64,000 nt of DNA, from the NCBI GenBank assembly GCA_963922205.1, contig CAWUHX010000234.1, positions 62,001 through 126,000 on the forward strand, in the 5' to 3' direction. The position numbers and the translations under genes were made by a program. Every line of letters starts with the position of its first letter. The first letter of the stretch is position 1. Source of the DNA: Romanomermis culicivorax. Its lineage: Eukaryota > Nematoda > Enoplea > Mermithida > Mermithidae. The notes under the pieces were generated by a model. The model saw only the letters and a list, made by a program, of their open reading frames with translations. It ran no database searches and was not told where the DNA came from. Below, one piece after another: positions 10,572 to 22,232 of this stretch.

Positions 10572-11460
10572 CGATGAAAGTAGACGATCAGGTGAAGTAT
10601 TAGAAGTAGACATTCAAGAACAGCTGGACCCTAATCCGAAAGCAACTGCTAGGGAAATGGCAGAAGTTCTCGCCATTACCCTCTCAAATGAAGCAGATGA
10701 ACAAGGTTTGCAAGCCCTAGACATGGGTGGCCAGTTGAATCACCATGCTATGCAACAACAAGTTATTTTTTTCATGTCAAAATTGATCCTTACTTTGATC
10801 GAATCATCATTGGATATGAAAAATGGATTGTGTGTCAACGTCATCGGGAGGCAGATGTGCAGATTTTTCATCGAGGGAGGGGTGGCGGGTGGGTGAGCAG
10901 AAAAAGAAAAAAAGCTCCACAAGCACGTTTTTCCATGAAAAAAATTGTCTTCGAAAACGTTTAGGGGAGGGTTTTTGACGATTTTTTTAGGGCGAGGGTG
11001 TGTCTTGGATCTCAGGTAGAAGGGTTTACAACTCACCCCTTTTATGTGCTTATATGTTCGGAGGTGACAAGGGTCAGCGGAGGCTATAAATCAGCACAAG
11101 TTCCTCATCTATTCCCACATAAACTTGTTATGTGTGTGGTGGTCAACCCAAGGAATCGTCTACTCTGAATTGCTTCCACCTGGTCTGACCATCACTGCTA
11201 GATCCTACAAAGATCAGCTTGTTCGTGTTCAAAATGTCTTGATTCAAAAACAGCCTGCATTGGTAAACCACAAAAAAGTGCTTCTCCTCCATGATAATAC
11301 TCGTCCGCACACTGTTCTCATTATTGTCCAGGCAAAAATCCGGGAATCGAATTGGGAGCTATTGCTCCATCCACCTTGTTCACCAGACATTTCACCATCA
11401 GATTATTATTTCTTATAGTCATTGCAGAGAAGCCCTGTCTGTATGAAATTTGAAAGCCTT
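10572..11460 (+). pseudogene. Mariner-type transposase, dead
   Basis: Pieces of a mariner transposase can be followed in shifting frames. The helix-turn-helix part is near 10590-10690 (NPKATAREMAEVL). The first catalytic block is near 10795-10825, reading FDRIIIGYEKW, where mariners have GDEKW: the catalytic Asp is replaced by Tyr. About 200 bp around 10890-11090 does not match and looks inserted or scrambled. The last part (11100-11418) reads VWWSTQGIVYSELLPPG, then LLHDNTRPHT (second Asp) and HPPCSPDISPSDYYF (third Asp). I count 35 residues between the second and third Asp where mariners have 34. With a lost catalytic residue, frameshifts and a stop after DYYFL it cannot be active. Confidence 0.85.
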
Positions 11461-14236
11461 GACCAGAGGCTGTATTCATAAAAGTGGGTAGTAAGTAACA
11501 AACACTCAGATAGAATTTTCGAACCTTTTCTACAATTTTGTCACCACGACATTTTATTAATTTTCCATCATAAACACTAAGCCTAAGGCTAGGTTTAAGC
11601 GGAAGCCGAAGAGACAACTGATGTTCATTTCAAAAATGTTGTGATGAAAGCCAGATTTTCTAGAAAAAATTTCACGTTGGGAGATAGCTAAGCAGGGGAA
11701 TAATTTTTGCAGACAAACTTTTCACAGGTGTTCATACAATGTGTTAAGAAAGACGGAATACTTGAAGTATTAAAAAACAGTAACTGAAGAAAATTTAATG
11801 TCCCGATTTACAGGTAAAATCAAATCATTCCAGCATGTCAGACTTTTTTTGCTGGTGGATTTTTTCTACCTGTTGGTAACTTTATGACCTCAGGTCGAAA
11901 GGTTCATCCAAATTTTTTTTTTGATCCAAACCCCAAGCCTTCTATTATCCAGGCAATGCGAAACTACCTACCAAATGACACATGGTGATTGATAGTAATG
12001 GTGCATAGTTTGATATGTAATCATGGTTCATGCAATAATGAAACTTTGAAAATGTAATCACAGTTTCGACAATACTTTCTTGTTGACAATCAAGGCTATA
12101 CATATTTTATTGTTTGGGACTAAATTCTCACGTCAGCAAGATAAAACCACATAGCCTGACAGAGCACTTCGAAATGATGCTATTCGGCGTCATCTATTCT
12201 AGGATGCACTCACGTGGAAGTATGATCCTAGAAAAGAATTTTTAAAAAGCAGGAACACATTTTTTACTGCTTGGATGCGTGTCTCACGCAGATTTCTGAT
12301 ACTACAATATGCGTAGTGCGGCTTCCCGTATCTTTCAAAATGTTGGATGCATATCTCATGCGGACCTCTAACATCAGCAAGACACATGATTGACTCAAAA
12401 TTCTATCACACGCTGCTGTTTACCATGTGGATACCATACATGTTCTGGGGGGATTTTCTGGCGGACCTGATCTCGGGAAGAACCCTTGCTGACCCCTGCA
12501 GAATTATGGCTGACCGCCCCCTTAACTTTTTTTTTGGATTTTTATACCACGAAATGTAGAAGTAAATTTGTTTCTCAACAAAATGTTACAAACAAATATA
12601 TATTGCATAAAACAAATACGATTTTAAAATAGTTCAGTGCTCTTTGAAGACTTGATTATATAATGACTTGGAAGTTTCATGTAAAAATGTTAAAAATTAG
12701 CAAGAAAAAGTTAATTTTTTGTTGTAAGTGAAAAAGCACATCGAGAAACATCTTTAAATCAAGCTTTAGGGCATTCTGATCAATTTTGAAGGAGTTCTGT
12801 TCACTTTTGAAAAAATGTGGGTCTAACTCCCCTAAAATTTCTATTCTGTACAAGTATGATGTACATTCAGTAATAGTCTGTGCAGTATTTCATATTCACT
12901 TCTTTCACCGTCTGATACTTCATGCAGCCTCCTGGTATCAGCCAGATATAAAATCTACGGTCTGTAGTTCAAAACGACGTCTTTTTCCCTCCTTGAGAGA
13001 ATTTATCGTGGAACTTTGATTTCTGGAAAATAGATAGAGTATTACGACACCAAGTTTTGATATTCAGATTTTTTACTGATAAATGATCACATGCAGATAT
13101 CTGACGTCTGTATGACGCAAAATATGCAGTCTGCAATGCGAGCTTCGAAATGACGTCTTTTTATACATCTTTCGCTCTTGATTTCATATAGTATGGAACT
13201 TTGATGTCAGCAACGTTCTACGTCCGTTTGTTCGATTGTTTTGGAAGGCTATTTATCTCATCCAGACTCCTCGCGTCAGCAATGTACAATAGAACATTGC
13301 AGACTAAAAAGATGTCATTAAGTTGACTTCAGAATTGTTTTGCAAATGATACAATCGAACGTCGGCTGGAGCGGAGAGTTGGCCTCATTCAGAGAGTGTT
13401 TGATCCTACCCAAACAACATACCTGTAAGACCTACGGCCAATAGAGAGGCAAACCCAAACTTGTGGATTATGCGTATGCAAAAAAGTCGAAAAAAGGCTG
13501 AAAATTTCGAAAATTTTCCCAAAAACACCAAAAAGGCTATTTTTCCCTAATTTAGTCGAGTTGGGCGAGGGTCCCAACATTTGGATACTAGGTCGGACTG
13601 AGTTGAAGGAATCCTCTAATCCTCCAAATTAAAAGTATGCCCAACAATGACCTTTCAAGGCGAGCAGGAATATTTTTCTTCCAAAAAGGTATCAATCGAT
13701 AGATCACGTTGAGACTTATCAATAAAAATAACTTAAAATGCTTTACCTTCATCCTTATGGAGTTATGGGTAGTAAAAATTTGGTTAATTATTCTTAGATT
13801 TTCTTGTTGATTCAGTCGTCATTTCATCTCAGTCACTGAATCGATTCAGCCGCTCAAATATCCATGTTGTGATAACTACTAAAAGTGTTCCCTTTTTGTT
13901 TGAAAACGTGAGTTTTTGATTTCGAAAAGTTTACGAGATTTGAGTGACCATCTTTAAAAATCCAAGAGGGTAAGGATTTTGGAGGTCAGCTTGATCACTA
14001 ACACCCACCTCTTGACGGTTCGTGCATTCGAAGTTTGTGAATTCCAATAAAAAAAACGATACAGCCTCAAGAGCAAGATTTTGTGATTTTTGGAGCGAAA
14101 TCGAAAAAAAGAGTACCGACTGAATTGAGACAGCGACTAAGCTTCAATATCTGAATCACTGCAGCCCCCTGACGGTCTATGGATACAATCCGTAAAACTA
14201 CTGACAAATGAGAAAATCAATTTCATTATTCCAGCC
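11461..14236. other. Intergenic region with decayed repeats, upstream of serpin A
   Basis: No coding frame is supported. 12110-13340 holds several imperfect copies of the phrases also seen at 10000-10480 (CGTCAGCAAGAT-like, CATGCAGYCT-like, TTCGAAATGACGTC-like). 12440-12660 is repeat R4. The last 100 bp before serpin A ends in TTTCATTATTCCAG directly before CCATGG, which could serve as a cis or trans splice acceptor. No TATA box is obvious. Confidence 0.5.
12440..12660 (+). repeat. Dispersed repeat R4, copy 1 (mate at 18222-18400)
   Basis: Aligns by eye in the same orientation with 18222-18400: both contain a GACCT-GATCTCGGG-AGA-like block, a run of T before TGGAT, a TTTCTCAA...ATGTTRCAAA block and CATAAAA-AAAT-CGATTTTAA. 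Identity is moderate, perhaps 70 percent. It is non-coding and of unknown type. Confidence 0.6.
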
Positions 14237-16448
14237 ATGGATTTTCCGCACCCCGTTCTAGCGGCCGGAAATTACGAGTTCGCACTCAAATTGGTCAAAT
14301 ATTATTATTCAGCCGAAAATTCAAATTTATGCTTCTCCCCAGCTTCAATTAGTTTAGTTTTGGCCATGTGCCAATACGGGGCTAGAGGCGAGACTAAACG
14401 ACGTATGAATGAAATACTTTTCAACGATCCGGATCTAAATGAAGAAAAAATTTCCGAATGGATCGACGAAACGTTGAATCTAGAAACTGGAAGCGACGAC
14501 TTTTCAACGTTGAAATTTGCGAATAGAATTTACGTCAATGCGAATTTTCGATTGAAAAATCGTTTCGTCGAAAAAGTATTCAAAGAATTTAAATCCGAAG
14601 CTTTGAACGTGGATTTTTCGAAAAACGGAAATCGGACGACTGAGGAGATTAATGCGTGGGTCGAAGAGGTGAGACGATTTCGATTTTTATTCAGATTAAG
14701 ATACATAATTCCTCTTTCTTGTATAATGTGTAGCTTTATATCCTTCTGATTAGCTTTGCTTCACAGATAATCCGGATCAAAAATCTGCTCTCCATCACAA
14801 AAGTTATTTGATGTAAATCAAAAAGACAGCCGAATTTCACTATCTTGCTTCTTTTATTTTTCTTATCAGCTATTTTTAACGCATGACCGAGCGTCGGATC
14901 AAAAATTCTGGTCTCTAAAGAATCAATTTCGAACCACAAAAAATTTTGTTCCAGATCGAAATACTGAGATATCTCATCTTCTTTGTACGATGTTGCAATT
15001 TTACACTTTTCTGATCCGCTCGAAAATCTGAACTTTGCGTCCGATTATTGGATCAAAAATTCTCATCTACAAAAATCGAATCACAAAAGCAATAGATCAA
15101 AGCATAGGAAAATTTCTTGAAGAATGGTGGCATTGTACAATTTTCTGATTAGCTCAAAAATCTGAGCTCTGCATCACAGACGTGCAATTATTGGATCAAA
15201 AATCTACTCTACAAAAGATGATATACAAGTTCAAATCGAAATTAAAAATTTGTCGAAATCACAAAACTTACTTGTCCCAGATGCAAGTATTGTTAAATTA
15301 TCATTTCACTCTAGATTTTTGAGTGCATTTCCTTATCACCGGCTCAACAATCCCATCTTTTCTTCACAAATGTTCATGTTCTGATTCAAGAATGATAGTC
15401 TTCAACTTCTATCCTGAGGTTCAAATCACAAAAATTACTTGATCCAGATATAATACTGAATTTTACCACTGTTTTTTATCGGCTCAAAAATCCTTCCCAG
15501 ATGACAAATCGTCGGATCAAAAATCTACTCTCTAAAAATCAATTGACCGCCCAAACATCCATTCTTCTGATAAACGCGCTGTACTTCAAAAGTTATTGGT
15601 TCGACGAATTTCACGTCGAAAACACGACAAAGAAAAATTTCTACCCGTCGCCCGGCGATCAAGTTCAAGAAATTGATATGATGCACATGAAGTCGATCAA
15701 AATGTACAACGAAAATGATCTAGTTCAATTGCTGACATTGAATTACGCTTGTAGTTTTTCGGCTGAAATGGTGATAATTTTGCCTAGAGAAAAATTCGGT
15801 TTGAAAAAAGTTGTGGATAAATTGAACGGATCAACTTTGAGGCGATGGATCAGCGAAGCTCGAAAAAAAGAAGTTCAAGTGAGTTGACATTGACAACAAA
15901 ATCCGAAAATAATTAGATTCGATTTTTTGAAGGATACTGTAGTTTTATTGTAATTTACTTCCCCAATTTTTAGATTCAACTTCCGAAATTCAAAGTCTTA
16001 CAATCGTTCAATTTGAACGAATGCTTACAAAAATTAGGTTTGGCTGAAATTTTTACAGAAGCAGCTGATTTTTCGGCTATGGTCGACGACGGATCAAAAG
16101 TCAAAATTTCGGACGTAATTCATAAAAGTTTCATCGAAGTATGTAAACAGTGTTGTTAAAGGAATCGTCGTTTTAAACAAAAAATTCACAAGAAAAAGCT
16201 TCCAAATGGCAGAAATCATATTTTAAAATCTTTTTCCTGTGAATTTTTTTGCTCAGGTCGACGAAAAAGGCACTGAAGCAGCGGCGGCCACAATTTCCAA
16301 GGACATTTTCTATAAAATGTTCGTATCCAAAGAAGATCCGAAAATTTTCAAAGCCGATCATCCATTTTTGTTCGTTTTACTAGCTGGTCATTCCACGATC
16401 TTGTTTATTGGTCAATTTTGTGGTCGAACTCAATATAATACTGAATAA
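14237..16448 (+). CDS. Serpin A, four exons, intracellular-type inhibitory serpin
   Basis: Exons 14237-14668, 15501-15878, 15974-16138 and 16257-16448, all introns phase 0 with GT-AG ends, give about 388 residues, normal for a serpin. Landmarks: CFSPASISLVLAMCQYGA (helix B), TLKFANRIYVNAN, EEINAWVEE at the exon 1 end, LINALYFKSYWFDEF, MMHM, EMVIILPREKFG, IQLPKFKV, VKISDVIHKSFIE, hinge EKGTEAAAAT, and ADHPFLFVL. The intact small-residue hinge predicts a suicide-substrate protease inhibitor. Counting from the hinge Gly as P15 places Tyr-Lys at P1-P1'. There is no N-terminal hydrophobic segment, so the protein should be cytosolic. The start aligns with the second ATG of serpins B and C. AATAAA overlaps the stop codon at about 16443, and another lies near 16507. 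Confidence 0.93.
14669..15500 (+). repeat. Serpin A intron 1: decayed tandem array of the intron 1 / exon 2 border
   Basis: The first bases of exon 2 (ATCGTCGGATCAAAAATCTA, 15508-15527) recur in degenerate form inside the intron at about 14770, 14892, 15043 and 15186, with a weaker one near 15340. The upstream acceptor-like context recurs too (GCTCAAAAATC, CTTCACAGAT), as does the downstream block ACTTGATCCAGATATAATAC (near 14800, 14945, 15275 and 15430). The period is about 130-160 bp. The real acceptor and exon 2 start are therefore the last unit of an old tandem duplication of this splice junction. Confidence 0.75.
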
Positions 16449-16794
16449 ACTATCAATTCGAAGATTTGAATTTGATGTCTATTTTCTTATGTAATTTGAA
16501 TGATAATAAAAAATTACTGTAGATACAGCTAATTTTTGTTTGAATACTTATTCTTGTTTCCTGCTGACGTCAAATGCTCTTGGCTTGCTTTTCAATCTTT
16601 CCTCCGATTTATGATATTCAAAACCGTAATTTTCATACTGTAGTCGAAATTACGACTGTTGAAAAACTGAAAAGGGACAAATGTCAATCTACCCGTGTGA
16701 TCTGAATTGATCCTTCGGAACAAAATTGTGAGCCCGATAGAGACCACAAAAACAGGAAAATCATATCGTTGATGCAGGCAAGATACTTCGATAT
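16449..16794. other. 3' flank of serpin A
   Basis: Presumed 3' UTR and terminator region, with AATAAA-type signals near 16443 and 16507. No coding frame is supported. Confidence 0.4.
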
Positions 16795-17690
16795 TGTAAT
16801 GACCAGATTTGTGTGAGGTACTTTACTTTCAACCAACGGTCGCTACGGCGGGAATAAAAGGGGCGCGGGCGGTACAATACAGGGCGATACGGCTTTACAA
16901 TAATCGACGACTGCTTTAGACGTCGATACGACAAACGATAAACGATAAACGTGGCGAGTACACACGGCTTAACTGCTTCCGAATAAAAATGAGACTCGCT
17001 CTCAGTATAAAAAGACGCTTGCAAATAGGGGGCGCGGAAGTCGAAAATTGAAAAATTACAATAATAATAAAATCACGCTTTGCTTCTTCTTTTATACGAC
17101 GTTTTTGGCCACTCCCTGGGCGTCGCGGGAGGTCGTGCTTCTGTCCATCTTCTTCCCCCAATCGTCGCTTCCTGCTACGCTTTCTATGCTTCCTTAGTTA
17201 CGCCTTTCTAATGCTTTCCTGGCACTGTATGCTTTTCGTGCGTTGCTTGCTTTCTACGGTGGGCTTAGCCACACCTCTGTGCTTCTGTGCATGCTTCCTG
17301 TATCGGTTTCTCTGTATACACATGTTTTGTGGGGCTGCCGCTACCGTTACACTTGAGACTACTGTCTGGCGAGGCTTCTACGTATTTTACTGTGTGCAGG
17401 TGTTGTTTACAATTTTTACGGGGGATTACGGTAGCTGTGGAATGTGTAGTTTAGTGTAGGTTCTAGGGGAACAGCTGCCGTTTGTGGAAATTAATTGGGG
17501 CATCTTAATTGGGCTACCGGGGTGTGAACGGATCAAAATAAAGTACTTCACGTAATTTTAGAGGAATGTTTGGGTGTGAATCCCAGACACCCTTGAGACG
17601 ATAAAATACGAAAATGAATAATATTTAATAAATGTTTATCACATACAGTATGCTATATATTTACAGTACTGCTTTAGCAGGTACATTACA
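16795..17690 (+). mobile_element. Solo LTR, copy 1 (896 bp)
   Basis: Begins TGTAATGACC and ends TACATTACA, giving TG...CA ends within a 7-bp inverted terminal repeat. It matches 27608-28502 at very high identity over the whole length. Inside are a TATA box (TATAAAAAG, 17006-17014) and, about 530 bp on, AATAAA (17537-17542), the layout of an LTR U3-R-U5. The flanking 4-mers are ATAT (left) and ATAG (right), a target duplication with one mismatch if real. No internal retrotransposon region is attached, so it looks like the product of LTR-LTR recombination. The orientation is inferred from TATA and polyadenylation signals. Confidence 0.82.
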
Positions 17691-18586
17691 ATAGTGATTA
17701 GGAATAATTTATTGTTGCTTAATGTTTTTGAAATGTATCATAGAAAAGTACAGTCAGCCTCTTTGGTCTGAATATGAAGCGTATCGATTATATTTCAATT
17801 TATAATTTTTAGCTGAATTGACTCAAATTTTAATATTTCCTCATTAGCGGATCATAGAAACTATCAGTTTGGACATGGTTTCTTACTGTAAAAGTTCAGG
17901 TCCAGACGTCCACTAATTTTTACAGTGAACATACGAGGTTTTAAATTTTTTGCAGTAAACATACGACTTTTTCAGCAAAAAGGACAATATAGACCTACAA
18001 AGACAATCTTCACCAGATGCCTGTATTTTTATACTGTAATTCGTCTGTGCTAACAATATAGACTAGGTAAGTCAAATCATATTAGACTTTTTGTCCAATA
18101 TCAGCAGGGCGAAAATGATGATGATAGATAGTTTACTGTACCATGCTTTTTTGGTTTTCTAATAAAACTAAACCACCTCGACTGAAATTTAAGAATTCGA
18201 GACTCCATGTGACCCTACAGGTTCTTGTGGAGAGTTTGCTGGAGGTCCTGACCTCGGGCAGAGCCCAATTTTCTTTTTTTGGATCTTTTTGGAAATGAAA
18301 TCTGGAAGCAGATTTTTTCTCAAATATATGTTGCAAATGAATATGTCAAGCATAAAATAAATGTGATTTTAAGACAGTTTTGTGCTTTGTTTTTTTTCGT
18401 TAGAGCCGAACATTTGAAAGCGGAGTTTTAAAAATTTTGACCAATTTTCACAGAACCCTGAGTGAGAAAAAAGATTTCGGCATGACCCATCCTCCACAAA
18501 TTTCCACGTTTTGCATATGTGGCCCGTATACAATTTATTCCCACGGCTAGATGGACAAACACAAATATTTTTTTATCGTCTCATTT
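17691..18586. other. Intergenic, between solo LTR and serpin B
   Basis: No coding frame is supported. It contains the second copy of repeat R4 (18222-18400). The right end is the 3' flank of serpin B, read on the minus strand. Confidence 0.5.
18222..18400 (+). repeat. Dispersed repeat R4, copy 2 (mate at 12440-12660)
   Basis: See the copy at 12440-12660; the same orientation and the same order of shared blocks. The sequence after it (TTTTAAAAATTTTGACCAAT) also resembles that following copy 1, so the unit may extend to about 18460. Confidence 0.6.
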
Positions 18587-21500
18587 CTACGACTGACGAT
18601 CGCGACCGTAAAATTCGCCCAAAAACAAAATCGTAGCTTCGTGCTCGTAACCGCCGGCTTTCAAAATGAACAAAAACGGGTGATCGGCCGTGAAAATTTT
18701 CGGCCCTTCGTTGGATATGAACAAACATTGAGGGACCATTTTCGCGAAACTAGCCGCGGCCGCTTCGGTGCCTTTTTCGTCGACCTTGGAAAAATACGGG
18801 ATAAGGTTCGAAAAGTCTCGCACCAGTTTTGACACCGCCGACACAATATTTTTTGCTCAAGAATAAATTATGTTGGGAATCAATCGATAGATATCATGGA
18901 GCTCTATTCAAAAACATGTATTATGTTTTTAATTCTCATTTTTTTGAATAGAATCTTCCAAAAAAATAAAATTTTGCAAACTTCGATGAAAGCTTTATGG
19001 ACGACGTCTGAAATTTTGATTTTCGATCTCGCGACCATGGCCGAAAAATCGGCGTCATCAGTGAATGGCAGGGACAAGCCTAATTTTCGTAAAGGTTCGT
19101 TCAAGTTGAACGATTGCTCGATTTTGAATTTCGGAATTTGCATCTAAAATGATGAGAAAATTTGAGTGACATCAAATAAAGTAGGCTTAAAGCATAATAT
19201 CCTTTTCTACTATAAACGTGCTTATTATTCCACTTTAATGCCAAAATATTACCAAATCCTTGACCTAATAAGAAATATTCTTCTCTTAGTCAACTCACAT
19301 GAACTTCTTTCTTGCTTAATTCACTGGTCCATTGTCTCAAAGTTGATCCATTCAATTGATCCATAACTTTTTTCAAACCAAATTTCTCTTTAGGCAAGAT
19401 TATGATCATTTTGGCAGAGCAATATCCATATTTCAAGCTCAACATTTGAACTTGATCATTTTCGTAGTACATTTCGTTTTCGTTCATGTGCATCATATCA
19501 ATTTCTATAGTATGATCGGACGACGAGTAGAAATTTTTTTTCGTCGTCTTTTCTACGTTAAATTCGTCGTACCAAATGCCTTTGAAATAAAGGGCGTTGA
19601 CCAAAAGGGTGGAAGTCTCGGCGTTCAATAGGCCTTTGGGGACTAAATCTTTGATACGGTGGTTCGTAACCTGTAAATTTAGAAAAAAGAATTTTCAAAA
19701 TAAAAAAAAATGTATTGACGAGATCAACACGAGGAGGATATTGAAGATCACGGTTTCTTGATTTAGTGGAAAAATTTAGAACCTGATTTTCAATATATGG
19801 AAGATGCCCTAGAAATTCCGAACATTATAGTTCAATATGTTTACATCTGGATTACTGTAGTTTGCATAATCTTCATCGAATGACAGCAATGAATTATCGA
19901 TTTGTAAAAATATAGATCTGAGTCAAAGTTGAGGAGTGGTTGATGATCATAAATTCTTCAGATAGTGAGTTTGAAGAGATCGGTTGGACGTTCATACTGA
20001 TTCTATATAAAATATGCCAAAATTATATCTGATCTTCACAAATTTTCGATGGTAAAAGAATCATCGTCACAATCTACAAATACGGAACCATCCACAAACT
20101 CCTAACAACTTTTCGAATCTAAATTTTTGTAATTCGCACAATACAGATTTGTTTTAGAAAGTACATAAGAGAAGGCCCTAAAATCTAAATGAGAATTAAG
20201 CACTGAAGACATCGTGGATTCTTGCCTCACGAATATTCCAGATTAGGATGTGCGTTTCGAGGGAACGATCATGCTTTCTTCAATTGGTTCTATGGAGTAA
20301 TGTAAAATCATAAATGTTCCTGAATCATGAAAGTTCCTGACTGAGAGTTATTCTTAACACTGTGATTTCACAAATTTATATGGGCCCGTCCCAACACCGC
20401 CACCATCCCAACTCCGCCACCGTCCCAACTCCGCTACTATCGTGTCCCAACACCGCCACCGTCCCAACTCTGCCACCGTCCCAACTCCGCCACTGTCCCT
20501 ACTCCGAAACTTTCTTGTCCTAACTTTCGCAATTTTTCAAAAAGTTTATTTTTTGTAACGCGTTAAACTTGACCCTTAATTGCATGCGGTCGCGACTGAG
20601 GTACAATTTTAGCTGCTGTTCAGTGAATTCTGAATATATTTACTCACAAGTAAGTGGCTAAATGCTATTGTGACCCTATAATTTGATAAAATACTTCACA
20701 GTCATATTTTTCACAGAAATATTTAGAAGTCCTCCATTTTTCTTATATTATTAAATATACGATACGATTCATCAAAATTCATATCTCACCGTAATGGGGC
20801 TACCCCTTCACTTGAACATCTTTGTTTAGCCTCTCGTGTTAGTTTTAAGCCCTCGATTGCACTTTTCGATTTCGGAACACAAACTGGCAAATGTCCAATA
20901 AAAGGATCCGATATGAATCTTCCATTTCGAACAGTAGTTCTCGCCGATCCAGCATTTCCATCTTCAGAGCAGAACATGCACACATCATAATGCGATGTTT
21001 CATTGTTTGACAAACGTTTAGAACTTTTCTTCCAGAACAGAAAATACAAATCTGGATCATTACGCGCCGCAATTATCACTAAATTACTCTTTAATTCCTG
21101 ATTCATAAAATTTTCAATAGGACCAAAGTCACCCATGATTTGATTACACAAATTCGAATCAATTGACAACAAGAAATGAAAACAGACACGTATATTTGTA
21201 TTTTAATGTGCAAAGCACACAGTCATTTTGGTAATATGCTAATGAGGTAAATTCTGGTCTCACGCTCGTTGTTCTATTTTTGGTTATTTCGCTAAAATCG
21301 TTCGTATAGTCAAGTACGACTATACAAACGAAAATTATATAGATCTACCATGTATTTATTGCTTTATTGATAATATCAGTTTTTGCCATCCTATGAATTA
21401 GCAATGTCATGTTGTTAAGTAGAAAAAAACTTTGTTACAAAAAACAAACTTTTTGAAAGATTGCGAAAGTTAGGACAAGAAAGTGGCGGAGTTGGGACAG

Positions 21501-22232
21501 TGGCGGAGTTGGGACGGTGGCGGAGTTGGGACGGTGGCGGAGTTGGGACGGTGGCGGTGTTGGGACACGATAGTGGCGGAGTTGGGACAGTGGCGGAGAT
21601 GGGACGGTGGCGGTGTTGGGACGGTGGCGGAGTTGGGGCACGATCATTTATATTCAGTGTGTGAAAAACGTCTGAGCATCATTTCGCTCTATAGTATAGC
21701 CATACACGTACAAAATACAAAACTTGCCATGTCTAGAAAAACGTCTCACCTCTTCGACCCAAGCATTGATTTCGTCAGCCGTTTTATCACCATTTTTACC
21801 GAAATCAACGTTCAAAGCCGTAGATTTGAATATTTGGACTATTTCGTCCACGAATGTCGTCTTCAAGCTCAAGTTCGCATTAGCGTATATTCTATTCGCG
21901 AATTTTAACACATAAACTTGGCTCTTTTTTGATTCTAATTCTAATTTTAACGTTTCGATTATCCATCTGGAAATTTCTTCCCCTTTAGAATCCGGACCAA
22001 AAATTTTTTCTTCCATTTGCCGTTTGGTCTGGCCGTCGGCGCCGTATTGGCACATGGCCAAGACCAGGCTTATGGAAGCCGGCGAGAAGAATAAATTAGT
22101 TTTTTGATCCGATCCGTCTTCCGATTCGGACAAATTTTTGGCCAATTTGAGAGCAAATTCGTAATTTCCTGTTTGAGCGGGATTATAAGGAGATGCCATG
22201 TTGCTGAACTGTGTCACAAAGTTTATGTTCAA
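18587..22232 (-). CDS. Serpin B, four exons, minus strand
   Basis: Exons (minus strand) 22232-21750, 19670-19299, 19143-18982 and 18784-18587; all introns are phase 0. From the second ATG at 22199 (MASPYNPAQTGNYEF) it has 393 residues; an in-frame ATG at 22232 would add 11. I prefer 22199 because it aligns with the start of serpin A. The serpin landmarks match serpin A: FFSPASISLVLAMCQYGA, LLVNALYFKGIWYDEF, MMHM, KMIIILPKEKFG, IPKFKIEQ, hinge EKGTEAAAAS and ADHPFLFIL. P1-P1' by hinge counting is Gln-Cys. The intron 3 donor is the weak GTTTGC. Intron 1 (about 2.1 kb) carries a nested foldback element. The gene is most similar to serpin C and is its inverted duplicate. No signal peptide. Confidence 0.92.
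20382..21645. mobile_element. Foldback-type DNA transposon with minisatellite terminal repeats
   Basis: Two inverted arms (20382 to about 20565 and about 21432-21645) are made of tandem 17-bp units, GGTGGCGGAGTTGGGAC on the plus strand of the right arm and its complement in the left. They are followed inward by a unique matching stretch (ACTTTCTTGTCCTAACTTTC in the left arm). An 8-bp direct repeat ATTTATAT flanks the element at 20374-20381 and 21646-21653. Long inverted repeats containing internal tandem repeats are the hallmark of foldback transposons (FB, Galileo). The centre carries one ORF (20786-21172, minus). It lies in intron 1 of serpin B and is absent from the matching intron of serpin C. 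Confidence 0.85.
20786..21172 (-). CDS. Foldback-element internal ORF, Cys/His-containing protein
   Basis: A frame of 128 codons occupying the non-repeated core of the foldback element. It has an aromatic block (DLYFLFWKKSS), then C-x2-C in YDVCMFC and H-x3-C in GHLPVC about 40 residues later, a possible zinc-binding C2HC arrangement. The FW-rich start and Cys/His spacing recall FLYWCH-like fingers found with Mutator-type transposases, but the match is weak. It has no DDE transposase core, so the element would be non-autonomous, or this is a remnant exon of a longer gene. The start at 21172 is simply the first ATG; an upstream exon is possible. Confidence 0.45.
   Translation of the reverse strand: MLSIDSNLCNQIMGDFGPIENFMNQELKSNLVIIAARNDPDLYFLFWKKSSKRLSNNETSHYDVCMFCSEDGNAGSARTTVRNGRFISDPFIGHLPVCVPKSKSAIEGLKLTREAKQRCSSEGVAPLR

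Noticed and set aside
10657..10896. 79-codon frame taken as a gene
   Set aside because: It is part of the dead mariner, and its second half is in the wrong frame relative to the transposase.
19356..19631. 91-codon plus-strand frame (and its twin at 26028-26303, minus)
   Set aside because: Antisense shadows of serpin exon 2; they are similar to each other only because the exons are.
21435..21908. Gly/Val/Trp-rich frames
   Set aside because: Translation of the foldback 17-bp units, plus antisense of serpin B exon 1.
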